Source: Candidatus Omnitrophota bacterium (GTDB taxonomy: Bacteria > Hinthialibacterota > Hinthialibacteria > Hinthialibacterales > Hinthialibacteraceae). Taken from it: a stretch of DNA of 64,000 nucleotides. Below, one piece after another: positions 62,359 through 64,000 of the stretch. Position 1 is the stretch's first letter. The number at the start of each line of letters is the position of its first letter. The position numbers and the translations under genes are program-made. The DNA lies in the NCBI GenBank assembly GCA_003598175.1, contig QZKN01000180.1:108577-172576 (forward strand), read 5' to 3'. The notes beneath the pieces were generated by a model. That model was not told the DNA's origin. It did no database searches and saw only the letters and a list, made by a program, of their open reading frames with translations.

Positions 62359-62496
62359 GATATCCGCAATTATCCCATATAAATGGTAAGGTATAGATTT
62401 CAATCATAATTAATTTTAAACTTAAGGGAAGTTGCATAATGTCATGGCGTGAAAATGTCTGTTTTTCGGTTGTCGATGCGCCAAAAGGAGAATTCC

Positions 62497-63711
62497 ATGT
62501 TAGGCGATAAAAAGTTTATACGAACCTTAAAAATTAGGAATTTACTCTCGTTTGGAGTAGAAGATCAAACAATTGGTTTGGAATCACTCAACGTTCTGAT
62601 CGGTCCCAACGCTTCCGGCAAATCCAACTTGATCGAAAGTCTGATATTGTTGAAAGAAGCGCCGAAAGATATTTTACTTCCCATTCGAGAAGGAGGAGGC
62701 ATTGGGGATTGGCTTTGGAAAGGGCAAGACTCTTCTCCCATTGCAGAGATCAATGTCACCGTGGATTTCCCGGAAGGGAATGTACCCCTCCGATACGTTC
62801 TTAAATTTACAATGGTAGGACAGCGCATGGAGATCGAAGATGAGATTATTGAAAATGAGCAGCCTTTCTATAATGAAAGTGAGGCGTATTTTTATTTCCG
62901 TTATCGGTGGGGGATTCCTTATCTGAATGTGCGAGAAAAACTGTCAGCGCCGGTAGGGGAAGGAACCGGGCGCGTGGAGCGAAAATTAAAAAAGGAAGCG
63001 CTGGATCTTCGACAATCCGTTCTTTCCCAGCGAAAAGATCCGGATCAATATCCTGAATTAACCTATTTGTCCCATAATTTTTCCAAATTTAAATTTTATA
63101 GAAACTGGATTATTGGCCGGTATACCCCTGCACGTCTCCCTCAAAACATCGATAATCCCGAAGATTTTCTCCTTGAAGATGCCAGTAACCTGGGATTGGT
63201 CTTAAATGATTTGTATCATCAGGGTTTTCGAGAACCACTATTAGATCATTTAAGAACATTTTTTCCTGCGATTGATGATATTTCAACGCGAATTCACGGT
63301 GGAACGATTCAGATTTTTCTCCACGAAAAAGGCAGTAGAAATCCGATACCCGCCACACGATTATCCGACGGAACGATACGCTTTCTCTGCTTATTGACGA
63401 TTTTATGCCATCCGAGTCCTCCTCCGTTAATCTGCATCGAGGAGCCAGAAATGGGATTACATCCCGATGCATTGCCGATCATTGCGGAATTGTTGGTTGA
63501 GGCTTCCCATCGCACGCAATTGGTCGTGACTACCCACTCGGATTCATTGATATCCGCATTGACACATGTTCCCGAATGTATTCTTGTTTGTGAAAAAGAG
63601 TTGACCGGTACGACGCTTCGCCGACTTGAAAAGGACGCTTTACAGAAATGGTTGGAAACCTATTCATTGGGAGCATTATGGAGAATGGGGGAAATAGGGG
63701 GGAATCCGTGA
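62497..63711 (+). CDS. AAA (AAA_21/OLD-like) ATPase
   Basis: MLGDKKFIRTLKIRNLLSFG; Walker A IGPNASGKSNLIESL; RLSDGTIRFLCLL; Walker B PLICIEEPEMGLHPDALP; LVVTTHSDSLISAL. Confidence 0.92.
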   Translation: MLGDKKFIRTLKIRNLLSFGVEDQTIGLESLNVLIGPNASGKSNLIESLILLKEAPKDILLPIREGGGIGDWLWKGQDSSPIAEINVTVDFPEGNVPLRYVLKFTMVGQRMEIEDEIIENEQPFYNESEAYFYFRYRWGIPYLNVREKLSAPVGEGTGRVERKLKKEALDLRQSVLSQRKDPDQYPELTYLSHNFSKFKFYRNWIIGRYTPARLPQNIDNPEDFLLEDASNLGLVLNDLYHQGFREPLLDHLRTFFPAIDDISTRIHGGTIQIFLHEKGSRNPIPATRLSDGTIRFLCLLTILCHPSPPPLICIEEPEMGLHPDALPIIAELLVEASHRTQLVVTTHSDSLISALTHVPECILVCEKELTGTTLRRLEKDALQKWLETYSLGALWRMGEIGGNP

Positions 63712-63905
63712 TGCCGGAAATTCGCATTTATGTGGAAGGAGGAGGAAATGAGAAGGAAACAAAGGCCTTTTTTCGAAAAGGATTCACTGAATTCTTGAAG
63801 GATTTACGTGACCATGCTCGTCAGTTTAAGGTTCAGTGGAACGTTGTAGCTTGCGGATCACGTGAGGAGACATATAAAAATTTTCGTATAGCATGTCAAA
63901 CGTAA
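63711..63905 (+). pseudogene. DUF4276-like (Toprim-like?) protein, apparently truncated to 64 aa
   Basis: ATG overlaps ATPase TGA; MPEIRIYVEGGGNEKETKAFFRKGFTEFLKDLRDHARQFKVQWNVVACGSREETYKNFRIACQT-stop. Confidence 0.6.
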
Positions 63906-64000
63906 TTGTTCAGCCTCTTGAAGTAAAATTTCAGTAAGTGTAATATATTCAGGGAGTTAAGACGATGCTTAATTCAATATATTAATATCCTTAGGTATTT

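Overview
64 kb bacterial contig, about 50% GC, mostly housekeeping and metabolic genes. The gene repertoire (ThuA-DUF1080, ceramidase-like, uroporphyrinogen-decarboxylase-like proteins, LarC, an orphan Flp pilin) suggests a PVC/Hydrogenedentes/Sumerlaea-like lineage, but this is a guess. Main features: (1) a six-gene complex-I-like / group-4-hydrogenase-like operon (17170-24534, minus strand). Its large subunit lacks the CxxC nickel-ligand motifs, so it looks like an Ehr-type hydrogenase-related complex. It is preceded by an HTH-EIIA(Ntr) fusion regulator, and its hyfB-like gene carries an in-frame palindromic insertion. (2) A decayed mobile-element zone (39.4-42.7 kb and 52.4-54.0 kb). It contains relic genes split by in-frame stops (DUF669-like phage protein, excisionase-like HTH, HigB-like toxin, ParD-like antitoxin), a truncated ParE and helicase fragment, and a tRNA-Leu(CAG) gene with a second diverged 3' tRNA-Leu fragment 1.2 kb away. 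(3) A defence-type right end: Dcm/Vsr/DUF4928-like restriction-modification locus, then an AAA ATPase overlapping a short DUF4276-like ORF. (4) REP-like hairpins in intergenic regions. All family calls come from reading motifs by eye; no database search was possible.
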